DNA from: Eumeta japonica
Lineage: Eukaryota > Arthropoda > Insecta > Lepidoptera > Psychidae
Assembly: GCA_005406025.1 (NCBI GenBank)
Contig: BGZK01000106.1
Location: 62,001 to 126,000, forward strand
Reading direction: 5' to 3'
DNA: 64,000 nucleotides
The notes beneath the pieces are model-generated. The model was not told the origin of the DNA. It did not search any database and was given only the letters and a program-made list of their open reading frames with translations. Made by a program: the position numbers and the translations under genes. The stretch's first letter is position 1; every line of letters begins with the position of its first letter. Below are positions 22,836 through 34,799 of the stretch, in pieces.

Positions 22836-24095
22836 CGATTTGTAATATTTGGCTATACTTACTTTAAATTTCTAGACCTACCTAAACTGTTATATCTAGG
22901 CCAACGACAAGGAAGAATATTCATGAGATGTCAAAAATGATTTGACGTCATCGTGCGGTGCAACTTAAACACTTTTTATGGGCATTCATTGCCTTAGACG
23001 AGAGAGAGAAAATAAAATATCCCGGACCCTAATAATTATTCAAGTGTTTCATTTAAATTGGATGAGTATTGAGTATTTATTCCTATCTTTATTTTTTTAT
23101 AAAGATTAAATTTGACAATTCTTTATTTCTCTAATTCGTGTCTTATAGTTAAATAAATATCATAAGATGCGTAAATACTTGAAGTAAAGAATGTTTGCTC
23201 GAAACTGTCCCTGGTGTATGTCAACTGTGTCAAGATTATTAAGGTCTTATCACTCAGTTTTCGAGATATATCCTACTATAGTCCTTTTGTTTCAGACTGA
23301 AAGATTTGATGTCCAATTCAGAGATGTTATCCTAAAACCTGTATTACGGTGGTTCTAAATAAACCAGTACTAAGTGCAGATTAACATCGGTATTTATTAT
23401 TTTGCATGGCAACGCATAATAATGCCAACTGTTTACGGATGCAAGATGTACCTCATGAATAACAACAGACAAGTGCCTTCTGTAATTAGTTGTATTTTAG
23501 ACTTTGAAATGACGTCAATTATATGAAAAATAATGCATTTAAGATACTTACCGTGACTTACTTTAAAGTTAATAACAACGAAGATAAATAAAACGGACAT
23601 CAACAGAAAAGTTGCTGGCACAGAAGGAAGTAAGTGAAAACTAAGTTTTTTTTTTTATTTATTGTAATTATTATATTCGTGTTTATCGTAAGTATTTAAA
23701 GGAAAATAACTTTTTCTTGTCGTAAACGTTCTGCCGATAAAATGCTCGAGAAGGGAAACTTTTATCATTAAAAAAAATGTTTAAAATTAAGCAAATTGTC
23801 AAAACTCCTCATACTCATTTATTTCGATAATTAAATGTGTAAAGTTGATTCCCGTAAACACCAGTCTTAATCTACCAGGAAATCCCGTACCAACTTATAT
23901 TTGGTTCGAGGCGGTTCAATAAAACAACGGTAGCTGACCTCACCCAGTACCGATATTAAAGTTAGTATACGACTCTGAGCAGTGCTTTAGTTAGTCTGGT
24001 TTTGGTCTATGGACCATAGTGGAACTGAAGTAAGACTGTTGTTCATCAACTGGACAGGTGAAACCCCAAACCAATAATGCTGGCTCAGTGCACAT
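22836..24095. other. AT-rich non-coding stretch
   Basis: Nothing recognised. A 62-codon minus frame (23433-23621) is hydrophobic by AT bias only. Confidence 0.5.
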
Positions 24096-24279
24096 CGGAA
24101 GCCTCCGATGTAGGCCTACGTCCGAACGTGCTTTCGCGGGCACTCAACTAAGTCGTTTGATTGTATTCCACTTAAAGGCTCATCGTTCACTTCGCCCACG
24201 ACGCGATTTTTCTTTTACCTTTAGAGTAAAAATGAAAAAGTCGTCCTTTCCGAATATTAAAACCTGGTGAAGGTTAAAA

Positions 24280-24435
24280 GGGCGGTGGCCGGTCAGCGGT
24301 CGCGAACTCTGTCTTCAAACAGACGGGTCCGGGTTCAATCCTGACCGTGGACGAATGAGTTTTTGACTTAAATCAAATGAAAACTATTTATGCAGATTGT
24401 GCCTACAATCTGCTAGTTTTACAAAGCGACCGGTG
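24280..24435 (+). mobile_element. tRNA-like SINE copy B
   Basis: The head (about 24282-24350) reads like a decayed tRNA: an A-box-like TGGCCGGTCAGCGG, an anticodon-arm-like CTGTCTTCAAACAGACG and a B-box-like GGGTTCAATCCTG. It continues into GACGAATGAG and TTTTTGACTTAAATC, the block shared with copies A (1640-1935) and C (46225-46475). A long T/A-rich tail with a CAGATTGTGCCTACAATCTG inverted repeat follows. It is best read as a SINE rather than a working tRNA gene, because the acceptor stem does not close well. Confidence 0.55.
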
Positions 24436-24439
24436 CACT

Positions 24440-25050
24440 TTTATTTTGTTTTTCTTTAATTACCATGACTTGTAGTTTTTATAATTATCCTAAAAGATGA
24501 AAATTACAGTACGAAATAAAGCAGTGAAATTTTCACGTTTCTGCTTTTTCTATATTAGGCAAAGCTTTCTCCTTGTGCTCCGATTAACTCTAAATACTCT
24601 ATGACTGTAGTCGTTTCTGAACGCCAAGCAAAAAGCATGAACGGGTCACAAATCGACGCTAACTAATCAGAATTAATAAATAATTGTTTTATCATCGGGT
24701 GACGGTGATGTTGCAATGGCGCACATATACATTTGTTTATCGCAAAGTTATGGCAATTCTTCTAATTTTGTGTCTCTTCCGCGTTGAATCCTTCTCGGTT
24801 TGGCGTTTTTATCGAAGCGTTGGTGGCCTAGAGTTATATTTCAGGATCATAATATGTAATATAACTATATTTCTATATACATCATCACATCATCACCCTC
24901 TTTTTATCTAAACTGTTCTGTTGTAGATTAGCACTAACCCAATTTTGCTTCTCTAGTACTTTAGATCATTGGATCAATTCTCAATTTACGTTCTATATAT
25001 ACGAATATTATGTGACTAACAGACATCAAGAACGCAATTTTCTCACTTAT
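24440..25050. other. AT-rich non-coding stretch
   Basis: A 75-codon plus frame (24684-24911) shows no recognisable motif. No other feature is seen. Confidence 0.45.
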
Positions 25051-25054
25051 TGAA

Positions 25055-25610
25055 CACTAGCTGTTGCCCGCGTCTTCATTTGCGTGGTGGTTATAAAACA
25101 TAAAAAAAACGTTTTAAAAAGACGTGAAGATTGTCCTTCATTTCATGGGTATCTTTCATCACCCACAGAAAATATTAGACGTCATGTCATGGGGTTGTCT
25201 GCAAAGCCAAAATGTTTGTAGCGACAATTTTTCCTTTTCAGAAGTTTTATTTATTTAATAAAAATGAGAGTAAGAAATTTATTAACAGTTGGACACGTTT
25301 TTATTTTGTGACACTCGCAGTGTCAAAAACTCTGAAAATATGTAGGTACTATTTTTCCAAATCCATTTAGTAGGAACTACAAATTAAAGAGACGGAAAAA
25401 TATGATTTGGCTCTTTGCCTAGCCCCAAGGTAATGTAGCGTGACAAATTGTAACCTAAGTTGAGATAGATAGCTAAACACAGATAGTTTTATTCAGATCG
25501 ATCCATTGATTTTTGAGTGACGTTTGAACAAACAAACAAGCAGATATAGAAGTAAACACGCAAAAAATTTCACCTGTTCTTAATCGATTTCAAAATTAAA
25601 AAGAAGAAGG
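25055..25610 (+). repeat. Old dispersed repeat, copy 2 (pairs with 899-1430)
   Basis: The head ACTAGCTGTTGCCCGCGTC starts at 25059. The body contains GAAAATATTAGACGTCATGT, GTGACACTCGCAGTGTCAA, GGTAATGTAGCGTGACAAA and CGATCCATTGATTTTTGAGT, and the tail AACAAACAAACAAGCAG. The order is that of 899-1430. A second copy makes the family assignment solid even though its class is unknown. Confidence 0.65.
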
Positions 25611-25614
25611 TTCC

Positions 25615-26825
25615 CAACGACTGTATTTTTTTTTTATGTTTGTTACCTCAGAACTTTCGACTGGGTGAACCACCAATTTAAATAATTATTTTTTTATTTA
25701 AAAGCTTATGCTTTCCGTGTGATCCCATTTCAATTTGGTTTAGTTCTGACAATGACATCCATGAGAAAATCATATAAATCTTAAATGTGCATGAAGTATA
25801 TTCGCGACAAATAGACGAATAACTCAATATCACGCCAACCGATTATGATGATTCTTTTTTTATTGGAAAGGATGTACTTCAAGGGCAGTTTATGAGAGTT
25901 TGGTTTGATTCTGATTATGGGATCTATGACAAAGTAATAGAACTCTTCAATTCTTAGGAGCAAATTAACAATACTCGGCCTCTTTTATATGCTATCCGGA
26001 TATTTGAGTGACGTATCGTAACGTCGTTATGTTCAAGTAATTGTCGTAGTCGAATATAATGATCAATGGAACTCCTTAACGGCTTACAGTAAGGGTGCGA
26101 TATATGAGCAGCACGTTTAGTAGGTCTACCCACATTCAAACAACTTAGTCTATTTCAGATTGACTAAAAATCAAAAAATAATCAAAAATTTTAACAAAAA
26201 AAAACCCACTTCAATTAAAACTATTCCAAAGCAAATTAATATGTACTAAGAAGTAAAAAAATAATTGCATATTCTTCTACAATTTAATAATCAACTTAAT
26301 TTTTCTACTCATTAATATGTAGATAAAATAATTAATGTGTTGATTTGGCTTCCTTACGATATTATTATATATGCAGAATTTACTAAGTCAGTGCTGTTTG
26401 CGCACTGTCGATTCTCAGCTCCTCAGCAAATCTTCCTTTCCCTTTTTAAGTTCGGTAAACGAATTAGACACCCATGTTTAGGGATGAACAAATCATTTAA
26501 AAGATTCCGACCGAACGCTGTTGTTATATTTTAAACGTGGATCGATTTTTGCACATCTCTGCTACGACACGGGATGTCCAGATTCTCTTTTCGGTCTGTC
26601 TTTGCGTCAGAATTGACAAGAAGAATCATCCGATTCCTATGCATCTTTTTATTTCAGATCGAAGAACTTCGATTTGGAAGCCCTCGTTTGAAAATAACAT
26701 ATAATCATTGAGTCGCCACAGCGCTTCAAAGTTTATGCAGTTCTTTTTTTTTAATGAAAATATTAATAGCAACCCATCCAGTTTTAGGACTAGTCAGCGG
26801 ACTCAAGACATACCCGTTGATGTGA
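25615..26825. other. AT-rich non-coding stretch
   Basis: Nothing recognised. A single CTTCAAGGGCAG near 25880 faintly recalls the motif of the (AT)n-linked arrays. Confidence 0.45.
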
Positions 26826-26827
26826 GC

Positions 26828-27125
26828 GAGTTTGCGTACGAAAATCACTAACGATGCCCATTTCGATGTATCGATGCGTGAAATATGAGCGCGGGCACAA
26901 AGCGGCTAATCTGTAGTGCGGTCCGCGGCGCTGTTTGCTCGACACCGCCTCGTGTAGTGCGTTCGAATTTTACAGAAATAATCGATTTTATCGACACGCA
27001 CAGAATCGATGTCATGGAACGCGGACGTTGGAATGAAATTTGCAATCCGTTCGCGCGTGTCTCGCCTGGTCGTCCGTATCGAGGTATTTACGGCGGTTTT
27101 GAACTACTAAGCGCAGTTTTATGAC
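26828..27125. promoter_or_regulatory. GC-richer island, candidate conserved non-coding element
   Basis: CpG-rich and open on both strands (79 codons plus, 65 minus), but neither peptide resembles a known family. It contains ATCGATTTTATCGA, a near-palindrome, and several CGATG words. Confidence 0.3.
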
Positions 27126-27635
27126 TATTTTTTAAGATGGTTTGGTATTTAATTGCAAATGGTGGATAGATTTTGTGAAAAATAATGCGGTATATTAACT
27201 AGCAAAAAATATATTAATAGTGTGCTGCACCATCATATAAATCGTAAAAATAAACCATAAGATTTGATAATTTGTAAATGCATAGATTGTCTGTCAAATT
27301 CGATGTCAACTTTTATAATTTGCGTTCTTGAGTTATTTTTTAATACAACTCGACGTAAGTCCTAATATAAGGAAACAAACATATAGACCTAATTTATTTT
27401 TTTTATTTGAATAAAAATTATTGAACAACAAATAAAATAATATTTTCTAAATAATTTATGAAATATAAAGTGTACGGTTATATAATGACTTCTATATTTT
27501 TAAATTAATATACTCATTTTTAACTTCCGCCTACACTCATCTATCTCGTATAAAATTTATTTATTATTTTTGGTACCTTAAATTTTTCGGAAATCTCCAA
27601 TTACAGATAAGGGTATAGCAACTGAAAAAAAAGAA
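27126..27635. other. AT-rich non-coding stretch
   Basis: Nothing recognised. Confidence 0.5.
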
Positions 27636-27639
27636 GATT

Positions 27640-27905
27640 TTTCAGGCCGCATTTGTATCGGAAAACGAATTAAAAGGGGGATTCGAGAGTACGGTTTCGG
27701 CAAAGGATTGGAAAATGAAATATCGCGAGTGCAGGAGCTACGGGCATCGGGGGGCCGGCGTGTGTCGACGTATGCCGGCTTATAGGGCTGCTCCGAAACA
27801 GTGATGTACTCGTGTCGATGGTTTCGATCGACATCGATCGAGTCGCTATGCACGATTTACCATTTGTAGTAGTACTGTATAGAGCGGTACAATTACGGTA
27901 TGATG
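27640..27905. promoter_or_regulatory. GC-richer island
   Basis: GGGGGGCCGGCGTGTGTCG and the head-to-tail CGATCGACATCGATCGAG lie here. Two overlapping 90-codon minus frames are not recognised. Candidate non-coding element by composition only. Confidence 0.3.
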
Positions 27906-28860
27906 TTAGATTATCAGCCATAATAATTTTGTTTATTTTCAAAATTACTTTTTTATTATACTGTTTTCTTTTTTATAGTTGTGGTCTTTGTTGCAATGCG
28001 CATTTATGCTTTTTCAATATTTCGCTTAAATTTACAAAAATGTATAAGAAGCCATTCAAGTGTTATGTAAGCAGATTTATGTAATTTATCGTTTCAATGT
28101 AATATTCGATGTTTCAATATAGTTTCAATAGTGAACAAGAAGCGATTATTTTGTTAGTGGAACGCAATGAGACTTAATTTTTGAAATTTGCACATGAATT
28201 TTACTATTCTAAAACAATAGATCGGTAGACCGGTTTAATTTCATTCTACTTCTTTATTACTGTTTTTTTTTTGTTTGAATGTATAAACAGAATCGTAGAT
28301 ATTTTCTGCAAAGTAACGCTTAATGCGGCAACAACATGAGATTATATTTAATATAAAATTTTAATATTATCGATCCAAATATATATTGGAGAAATTGACA
28401 ATTTCTAAGGTGTGTGGAGTATAATGATACAAATGTTTCTTATTTATTGCATCATAAAACAAGGCGACAATTAATTAAATATTATAATATTTTTGATAAA
28501 TACTATGTACGTAATCTGTTAGAAAATGAATCAAAATATGTCATATCAACTTCCTTTAAATAGTTTAATTTATTGTACAATTGTATTTTAGAAGTAATTT
28601 TAATAAAATACCTTTTTTATAAAAAGCAAACAGATTTTGTTACTGTAAGAACAGAATCTCTATTGCTAGCCGACGAATATTGTGACAACACAAACTTTGT
28701 GACAGAAATTATGAGATCGGAATTGTTTGGTATAGTTCCATTAAGTTGGCTTATATCTCGGCTTTTAATGGTACTTTAAATTAAAAAAAAAATGTGAATT
28801 TTACATGAAATCCTCGTTGTAATACACAATTGAGCGCTTATCATATATAAATCAAAATAG
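27906..28860. other. AT-rich non-coding stretch
   Basis: Nothing recognised. Confidence 0.5.
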
Positions 28861-29051
28861 GAAATACCATTCTTTTTAACTTAAAATTTTAATATTTCTA
28901 TCTATGCGTTTTCGATAAAACCTTTCCAACATCACAAAGGGTGAGGAAACTATATTGTACACAATGAGTGCTAAACTGTCTGTTTTAGCACTCATTTAGT
29001 GCGGCCGTTTTTGAGCGCGGGGCTGTGCATCTTCTCTTTTTTATAGATCGA
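28861..29051 (+). repeat. 190-bp repeat, left copy of an inverted pair
   Basis: Shares with the reverse complement of 32408-32594 the words AAATACCAT(T/C)CTTTTT, AACTGTCTGTTTTAGCA, GCGGCCGTTTTTGAGCG and CTCTTTTTTATAGATC, in that order and spacing. Matching ends at both sides, so this is one repeat family in two inverted copies about 3.4 kb apart. Confidence 0.75.
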
Positions 29052-29735
29052 TGTAAAACAACGATTAATAGCATGCCGAATTGAATGAACCGTCAAATCG
29101 ACAAATTTAGGTATGTCAAGTCGAATTAAATGAACCACACCGATGAGAGATCGAACAAATTTAGGGATATGGATAGCGTGCGTGGTCAATCTACTACTTC
29201 TGTTCTTCCTAACTTAATCACAAGTCACCGCGTGAGAGCGAGTAAGTAATCAAGGGAATCTCTTTTGAGCGTAGCTAAATAAACTTGTTTTGTGTTCAAA
29301 ACAAATACTGCTGATGAATAACACCATAACCCCATCATAAGCCTCCTATGACGCGAAAACTAATCAAAAAATACACCCCCCTTTTGCTGCTTACGTAATA
29401 CATACTTGAATGGCCCCTACACTAGATTTTTCCTTAAGACGCCATTTTATCAAGACTTAATTATTTAATTCTTATTTAGTTAATAAAGCTAGTATAGTAG
29501 CCTGATTATAAAATAAGCAACATTTAATTCCACTTCAACCGTTACCTTTTTTTTTTTTATAAACTCTAAAGGATTTCGTGTCGTTTCTTTCAATTCTTAA
29601 CTCTCATTAACGGAAATAATAAGGTAAATTAAAATTAAAGTGCGACTTAAAATAAAGGTAGTACTTAATTTTTAAAGCATTGTTAGATACGAAAGGTGGA
29701 GACGCATTTTCACCAGAACGCTGCATGCACTTATG
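29052..29735. other. Non-coding stretch
   Basis: Contains AAATTTAGG(T/G)AT words twice near 29102 and 29157, a weak local duplication. No gene seen. Confidence 0.4.
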
Positions 29736-29739
29736 TACT

Positions 29740-30005
29740 ACACTACTACATCGATGCTAAAGTGACAGTAACATCGACACAACACTACCCCTCGAAAGTA
29801 CGAGCGGACCGTGGCGCCGGCGCGTCAAAAGAATTAAAAAGTACCGAAGTCCAAATGGGCTGCAAAAAAATCCAGCGCGAGAGTCGAGGAAAAAATGGTA
29901 CTACTACAAAGTCGCTTTATTAACGCGGGCTTTGACGGCGCGCCGGATTATTCTCTCTGATTACCGAAGCCTGCGAGCGCCGATGGAAGTCCAATCGTGG
30001 TGGAA
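29740..30005. promoter_or_regulatory. GC-richer island
   Basis: Contains ACCGTGGCGCCGGCGCG and GACGGCGCGCCGGATTATTC. The overlapping 75-codon frame (29696-29923) is not recognised. Candidate conserved non-coding element. Confidence 0.3.
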
Positions 30006-30272
30006 GTCTGCATTTTTTATTTTCATCTTTTTTTGTATGAATTAGGCAATTTGGTAATATATATGCATATGCATATGCATATATATATATATGTCTTTGT
30101 CTGGTATACGTTAAAAACTACTATTTTGTTTATTAATATTAGTAATCATTTTCTTTATTGATAGTATAAAACAGTTTCCCTATAAAACATTCGCGATTGG
30201 TATTCTTACGTGGCCCAAATTCCTCAAGTCCTTAAAAAATCAAAAACTGAGCAAAAAAGGTAGTTAGTTTCA

Positions 30273-30495
30273 CTAATATTGTTTTCCAAAATAGTGTCCG
30301 TTGAGATCAATACATCGCTGTATTCGATGGAACCACTGAAGGAAACACTTTACCCGCTCGCACTTAGGGGTCCTTTCTGCGGCCTTTTTCATAAGCAGCC
30401 ACAGTTTCCTCGGCGTCCATAAACCACTTTCTTCGGAGTTTTTTTATTTTTATTTTAGGAAATAAATAAAATCACGTGGTACGAGACCGGGGGCC
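30273..30495 (-). mobile_element. Mariner-type transposase relic, C-terminal piece
   Basis: Read on the minus strand in shifting frames, this gives LVPRDFIYFLK (matching the SPDLxPxDFxLFPK block with the third catalytic Asp), then KLRRKWFMDAEETVAAYE, PKCERVKCFLQWFHRIQR and GHYFGKQY before a TAG at 30273-30275. This is the usual end of a Tc1/mariner transposase of about 340-350 residues. Frameshifts and stops make it a dead copy. The preceding conserved block lies at 31800-31830, beyond an inserted 1.3-kb element. Confidence 0.75.
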
Positions 30496-30501
30496 TTATT
30501 A

Positions 30502-31797
30502 CCTAAAAGTAGAAGTCAATTGCGATTCCGGAATCAATTTGCGAGTCGAAAACGTTGGGTATAGACAAATGTTATTCTTATACCCAATTTTCAGTAACTT
30601 TAAAGGGTTAGATTAAATCAAAACTTGCCACACTTATCGAGGACCGATGACTGTACAATAATATGGTATAATTGAACTGATCTGATGATGGAGCCAGAAG
30701 GTAGGCGCAGGAACTCTATGACGGAATAACATATCCTAGTCGTGTTTGAGCTTGTGAGAGTTGTCTTGAGATGTACTCTCACCATTCTTGTGTTCTATTT
30801 ACTTAAAATAAAACACACCCTTAAGGAGATAAAATAAAATAAATCATATTAAATGAACAAAATGAACAAGACTAAAGTCGTATAATGCACAATTTACCAC
30901 CCTACTTCAGTGGCACGAAACCCGGTTGTGCGCCCGCGCCACTCTTTCCCCACTCCCTGAAAATGTGAGTGAAGGAAGAGAATCGCGGGTCGATATACAA
31001 CAAGTAGTTGTTCTACTGTAGAGTACTAGTGCCTACCTTCCGGCTTCATCATCAAACCCTGAATATCGTTCATGGTCAAAGTACATCTAAAAACGATTTC
31101 TACAAGACCAAACACGGCTATGATACGTTGTTTCATTATGGAGTTCTTGTGTTTACCTTCTGGCTCCATAATCAGACCCTGAAAGCCAATTATGGTCAAA
31201 ATGCACTTAAATAAAATCCATTATGCCCAAATAAGGCTAGGCTACATTGTTCTATTATGGAGTGCTAGTCCTCACCTTCCGTCTCCATCATCAGACTCTG
31301 CAAATCACTCATAGTGATAGTACATCTCAAAACAAACTCTAACAAGCTCAAACACGACTAGCATATGTTATTCCATCATGGAATTCCTGTGCCTACCTTC
31401 TGACTCCCTCATCAGATGAGTCCTGTTATACCATATTACTCTAACATAGGCCCTCGATAAATGTGCAAAGATTTTATTTAATCTAACAATTTACATAAAA
31501 ATAATTATCATTCACTTATACGAAATAGGAACGACGGAAAATCGATTGTAAATCGTTTGAGAATCGCTATAGACCAGTCTACGGTTTGAGAGCGTAATTT
31601 TCGAATAATTGCGAAATTGCGATTCCTAACGGTTTTTGAATTCAAATATGCGGTTAAATTTCATTACGATAATTTAGTGATTTGATTGTAGAGGCAACAC
31701 TGTTAATAGAAAGACAATTAGCATTTCAAAATATCAACTTGGGTATTGTTAAAATAATTTTAAAATCATGCGAAATCAGAAATCGATTTCTTTTAGA
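30502..31797. mobile_element. 1.3-kb element inserted in a mariner relic; carries 120-bp family units
   Basis: The ends are short inverted repeats, CCTAAAAG (30502-30509) and CTTTTAGA (31790-31797), flanked by TA on both sides, a possible target duplication. Next to these, both sides have GGGTAT words. Inside are a plus-strand head plus one unit (30608-30780: GGGTTAGATTAAATC, AATATGGTATAA, TCTGATGATGGAGCC) and a minus-strand array of four units with its own head (31005-31492), so the element is roughly palindromic. It lies exactly between two mariner blocks that are normally adjacent. No coding region. A MITE-like derivative is the likely nature. Confidence 0.65.
31005..31492 (-). repeat. 120-bp family, four inverted units
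   Basis: CCTTCCGGCTTCATCATCA (31037), CCTTCTGGCTCCATAATCAG (31157), CCTTCCGTCTCCATCATCAG (31278) and CCTTCTGACTCCCTCATCAG (31399) mark four units about 120 bp apart. The head mirrors the plus-strand head at 30608-30678. Confidence 0.8.
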
Positions 31798-31799
31798 TA

Positions 31800-32080
31800 A
31801 TAATACCGCAGGGCTGTAAGGCGGATGAACAGGCATTTCTATACCTAACGTCCCCATACTGTTAATTGTTAGTCTATGGTGAGGCGTTGTTATGACGAAG
31901 GAGAATTCTATTGAGAGGTCGTTTTTTCCGAACGTTTTCCAAAATAAGAGGCGAACAATTTTTTATAAAATAATTGTTACATGATGATTTGTGATCCCGA
32001 AGGACGAAGCCACCATCTTTTTTCCGACGCTTTGGCCTCGTTTTACTTTTACAACAAAAAAAGGAATCGGCCACATCGGT
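31800..32080 (-). mobile_element. Mariner-type transposase relic, central piece
   Basis: On the minus strand the frames yield SVGKKMVASSFGI (32000-32030), ENVRKKRPLNRILLRHNNASPH and VHPPYSPA, the order found in mariner transposases between the first and third catalytic Asp. The second catalytic position, normally HHDN or HDN, reads RHNN, so the Asp is lost. It continues into 30273-30495 once the inserted element is skipped. The 66-codon open frame at 31874-32074 is part of this relic, not a separate gene. Confidence 0.75.
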
Positions 32081-32299
32081 AAAGCCTTGTTTGAGTTTAA
32101 GCGACGATAATAAAGAAGCGATTGATTTTTATATATATAGATTATTTACAAATACATCAAAAGTACATTATTAAAAACATTTAAAGAATAAATTATGAAA
32201 TTAAAGATTTACTAAAAAAATATAGCCTCTTTTTTCTAAATACATAATTGCCCATGATTACATTTAGGTATGTGAGCCACTTTGTAATTATAATGTAAA

Positions 32300-32335
32300 T
32301 TATCTGTCGCCGGCGATTTCATCCGTATATAGAAA
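32300..32335 (+). repeat. Possible fragment of an ACTAGCTGTCGCCCGCG-type head
   Basis: TTATCTGTCGCCGGCGATTT then CATCCGTATAT resembles the head of the dispersed repeats at 25059 and 20735 (minus). Only about 35 bp match, so it is weak. Confidence 0.3.
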
Positions 32336-32407
32336 CATTGAATTCTTCCATTTTTTTGTTCATAGATCACTAATTTTCAATCAGCAATATTACTATAAGC
32401 TCAATAT

Positions 32408-32594
32408 TGATCTATAAAAAAGAGAATATGACTCCGCTCAAAAACGGCCGCGGTAAATGGTTGCTAAAACAGACAGTTTAGGACTCGTTGCATTTAGTGT
32501 AGTTTCGTCGCACCTTCCATTGCGATGTCGAAGTGTTCTGTAAAAAAAAAATGCAAAAATAATAAGTAAAAAGCTAGGAAAAAGGATGGTATTT
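32408..32594 (-). repeat. 190-bp repeat, right copy of an inverted pair
   Basis: Reverse complement of the 28861-29051 repeat. On the minus strand an acceptor-like TTTTTTTTTACAG is followed by an open frame that ends IYRGRF and then a stop. The left copy does not keep this frame, so coding is not supported. It lies outside the mariner complex, which is therefore flanked by an inverted pair. Confidence 0.75.
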
Positions 32595-32599
32595 TTTAA

Positions 32600-34795
32600 T
32601 TTCGATAAGAAAAGTTTAGTTTGTTTATAATAAATCCTCAATAACTTATTATAATGAGTGTTCGATGAGTATTTTGTATTTCTTCATTTAAAGTAGCATC
32701 AAAAACTGATGTATAAACCGATTTAAAAGAAATAGATCTAAGCAACAGCAGTCTCATATTTCTTGCGTTGTCATATTATTTGGTCGGTTACCAATAGTGA
32801 CTGTTCTTATATTAATGGAGTCGCCTATTTTATTTTTTTATTTATTATGTGTTTTATGTTTATATCAATCTTAAAATTACCTCTAAAATGAAAACATACA
32901 ATAAACTGAACCAATTCAAAAAAAAAAAATGTTTGTTATATTTCAATTTGTTTTTTAGCAAATTATACATGAGTATTATGTACGTCAAAAATATGTTAAT
33001 GTTTAATAAATTGTCATCCTATTTCATTATATAAATATATCGAAAGTTTTATATTACTATAATCTATAACACTTAAGAAATTATCAAGTTCTTCCATGTA
33101 TATTTTCACCGATTTTATGAGATTAAAATTCTTATTAATTTTAATCTTAGGTGATTATTACATTAAGCTTTATTTTGAAGAAAAATATACTATAACTCTT
33201 TTCATACATTCAATTAAAAAACAATAACAAGAAATTAAAATAATATTAAACCACTCCACTGATGTCTTGTTTTAGAACGGCACGTGTAAATTGTAAAAAA
33301 GATAACTCATTGTCTTCCAATAACAAAATGATCGTTACTTTTTCTGATTGCATTTAAAACTGAACCTTATGTTACAATATTTCGGTCGAAATGTAAGATA
33401 TTAAATAATGTTCCTCGCCTTCTTTTTCTTTGGCACTGCAAAATTTACACTCCGAGCCATTTTTCGCCATCCAAATAGTACGCAACTGTGCGTCTTCTTT
33501 TTTTACACATCTATGTTGCTCAAGCGAATTTTGAAAATTCCTCATTTTGACTATACCACGACAGGAATTGTAACGAGGAGTCCTCGTCAAGCAGACGTTG
33601 CTAAAGTTTGATGAAATTAAAAAGAAAAACACATACGATGAATAATGCGCCGAATAACAAGCCGTTATTCCGAGTTACACACAGCTGAAGTTTCGAATTA
33701 CTAAATTAGTCCAAAAAAAAAACACCGAGAGCCATCAAGCTTAAAAGCTTAGCCAATGACTGTCACAACGCCTCTCTTATCGCGCATCGTGCCTCGAGTG
33801 CTGCGTATCTTCATCCCCTAACGGTTCGTATGACGGCTTAATTTAATATATCGTATTTAATGTATTAAAAAAGGGGGACGTGAAGTTCATGAAATGTTCC
33901 GTTCACTAGGATATATATTTTTTTTGTATTCGTGAAATTTATCGTAAATTGCAAAATGAAACGAAATAAATATTATAATATTTTTCGAAATACTATAACC
34001 TCGAAATTTTAAATTAATCGTGGTATCATACACATTATAAAATCGAATCGTTTTTTTATTTTGAGGTATACATACACGTATAGTCGCTACCTACACTGAT
34101 AAATGCAGAACAGTCATGAATGGCATGATAAGATTTCGTCATATAATATTGGAAATGTGTGTGTGTTTTTTGCGCAATCTGCGAAAAATTGTCGCGATGT
34201 TCCCAAAACTTCCGTTCATATCTGTTTCAATTCCATTTATTTAAAATATTCTATTTTATATGTAATATTAATATTCTGTCATTTTCTTTGTGCTATTTTC
34301 ATCCTATTGGCCAAGTTCCAAAAGTACAAACGTTAAATGCGTCGATTCTGTCTGACAGCTCTTATTATTTTATACAATCTTCGCCTTACAAAATATGTAT
34401 TTCAATTATCGTTATACGAATTTAAGAAGCATAGTACTATTGCTTATTCGCAATTTCATCTAAATACATTACAATATCATAGTGTATAAGTCCCAAAATA
34501 AGCAGAAACACAGATAAATTTCATAAGTGCCCTATACATTACTAAAGGAGTTACTAAAAATTAATCGATTCCATAACTGATTTTGTCGGATCGATTCAAC
34601 GATGTCGCATTTCTAACACCACGTAGTATCTAATAACAGCTATAAGTAGGACTAATGTTGTATTAAATTTATTAATATAAATTTCATAAGTTGAACTACA
34701 AATAAAATATGGAATGAAAATTTGTAGAAAGACTTCACTATTATTTATTTATTTAAATTTATTTTTTAATTAGGGTTATGTATAAAAAGAAAAGA
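32600..34795. other. AT-rich non-coding stretch
   Basis: Holds overlapping 86-codon (-) and 67-codon (+) frames at 33372-33632 and 77/88-codon frames at 34103-34425. The minus 86-codon peptide has a CKFC word and charged runs but matches no family I know. Confidence 0.45.
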
Positions 34796-34799
34796 ATCG

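Noticed and set aside
24282..24350. Functional tRNA gene
   Set aside because: The acceptor stem does not close and the sequence continues into a SINE body shared by other copies.
31874..32074. 66-codon minus frame as an independent gene
   Set aside because: It is one of several frames needed to read the mariner relic and has frameshifts at both sides.
32438..32641. 67-codon minus frame after an acceptor-like tract
   Set aside because: It lies in one copy of an inverted repeat; the other copy does not keep the frame.
33372..33632. 86-codon minus frame with CKFC and charged runs
   Set aside because: Only one C-x-x-C pair, no partner motif and an overlapping 67-codon frame on the other strand; not enough for a zinc finger.
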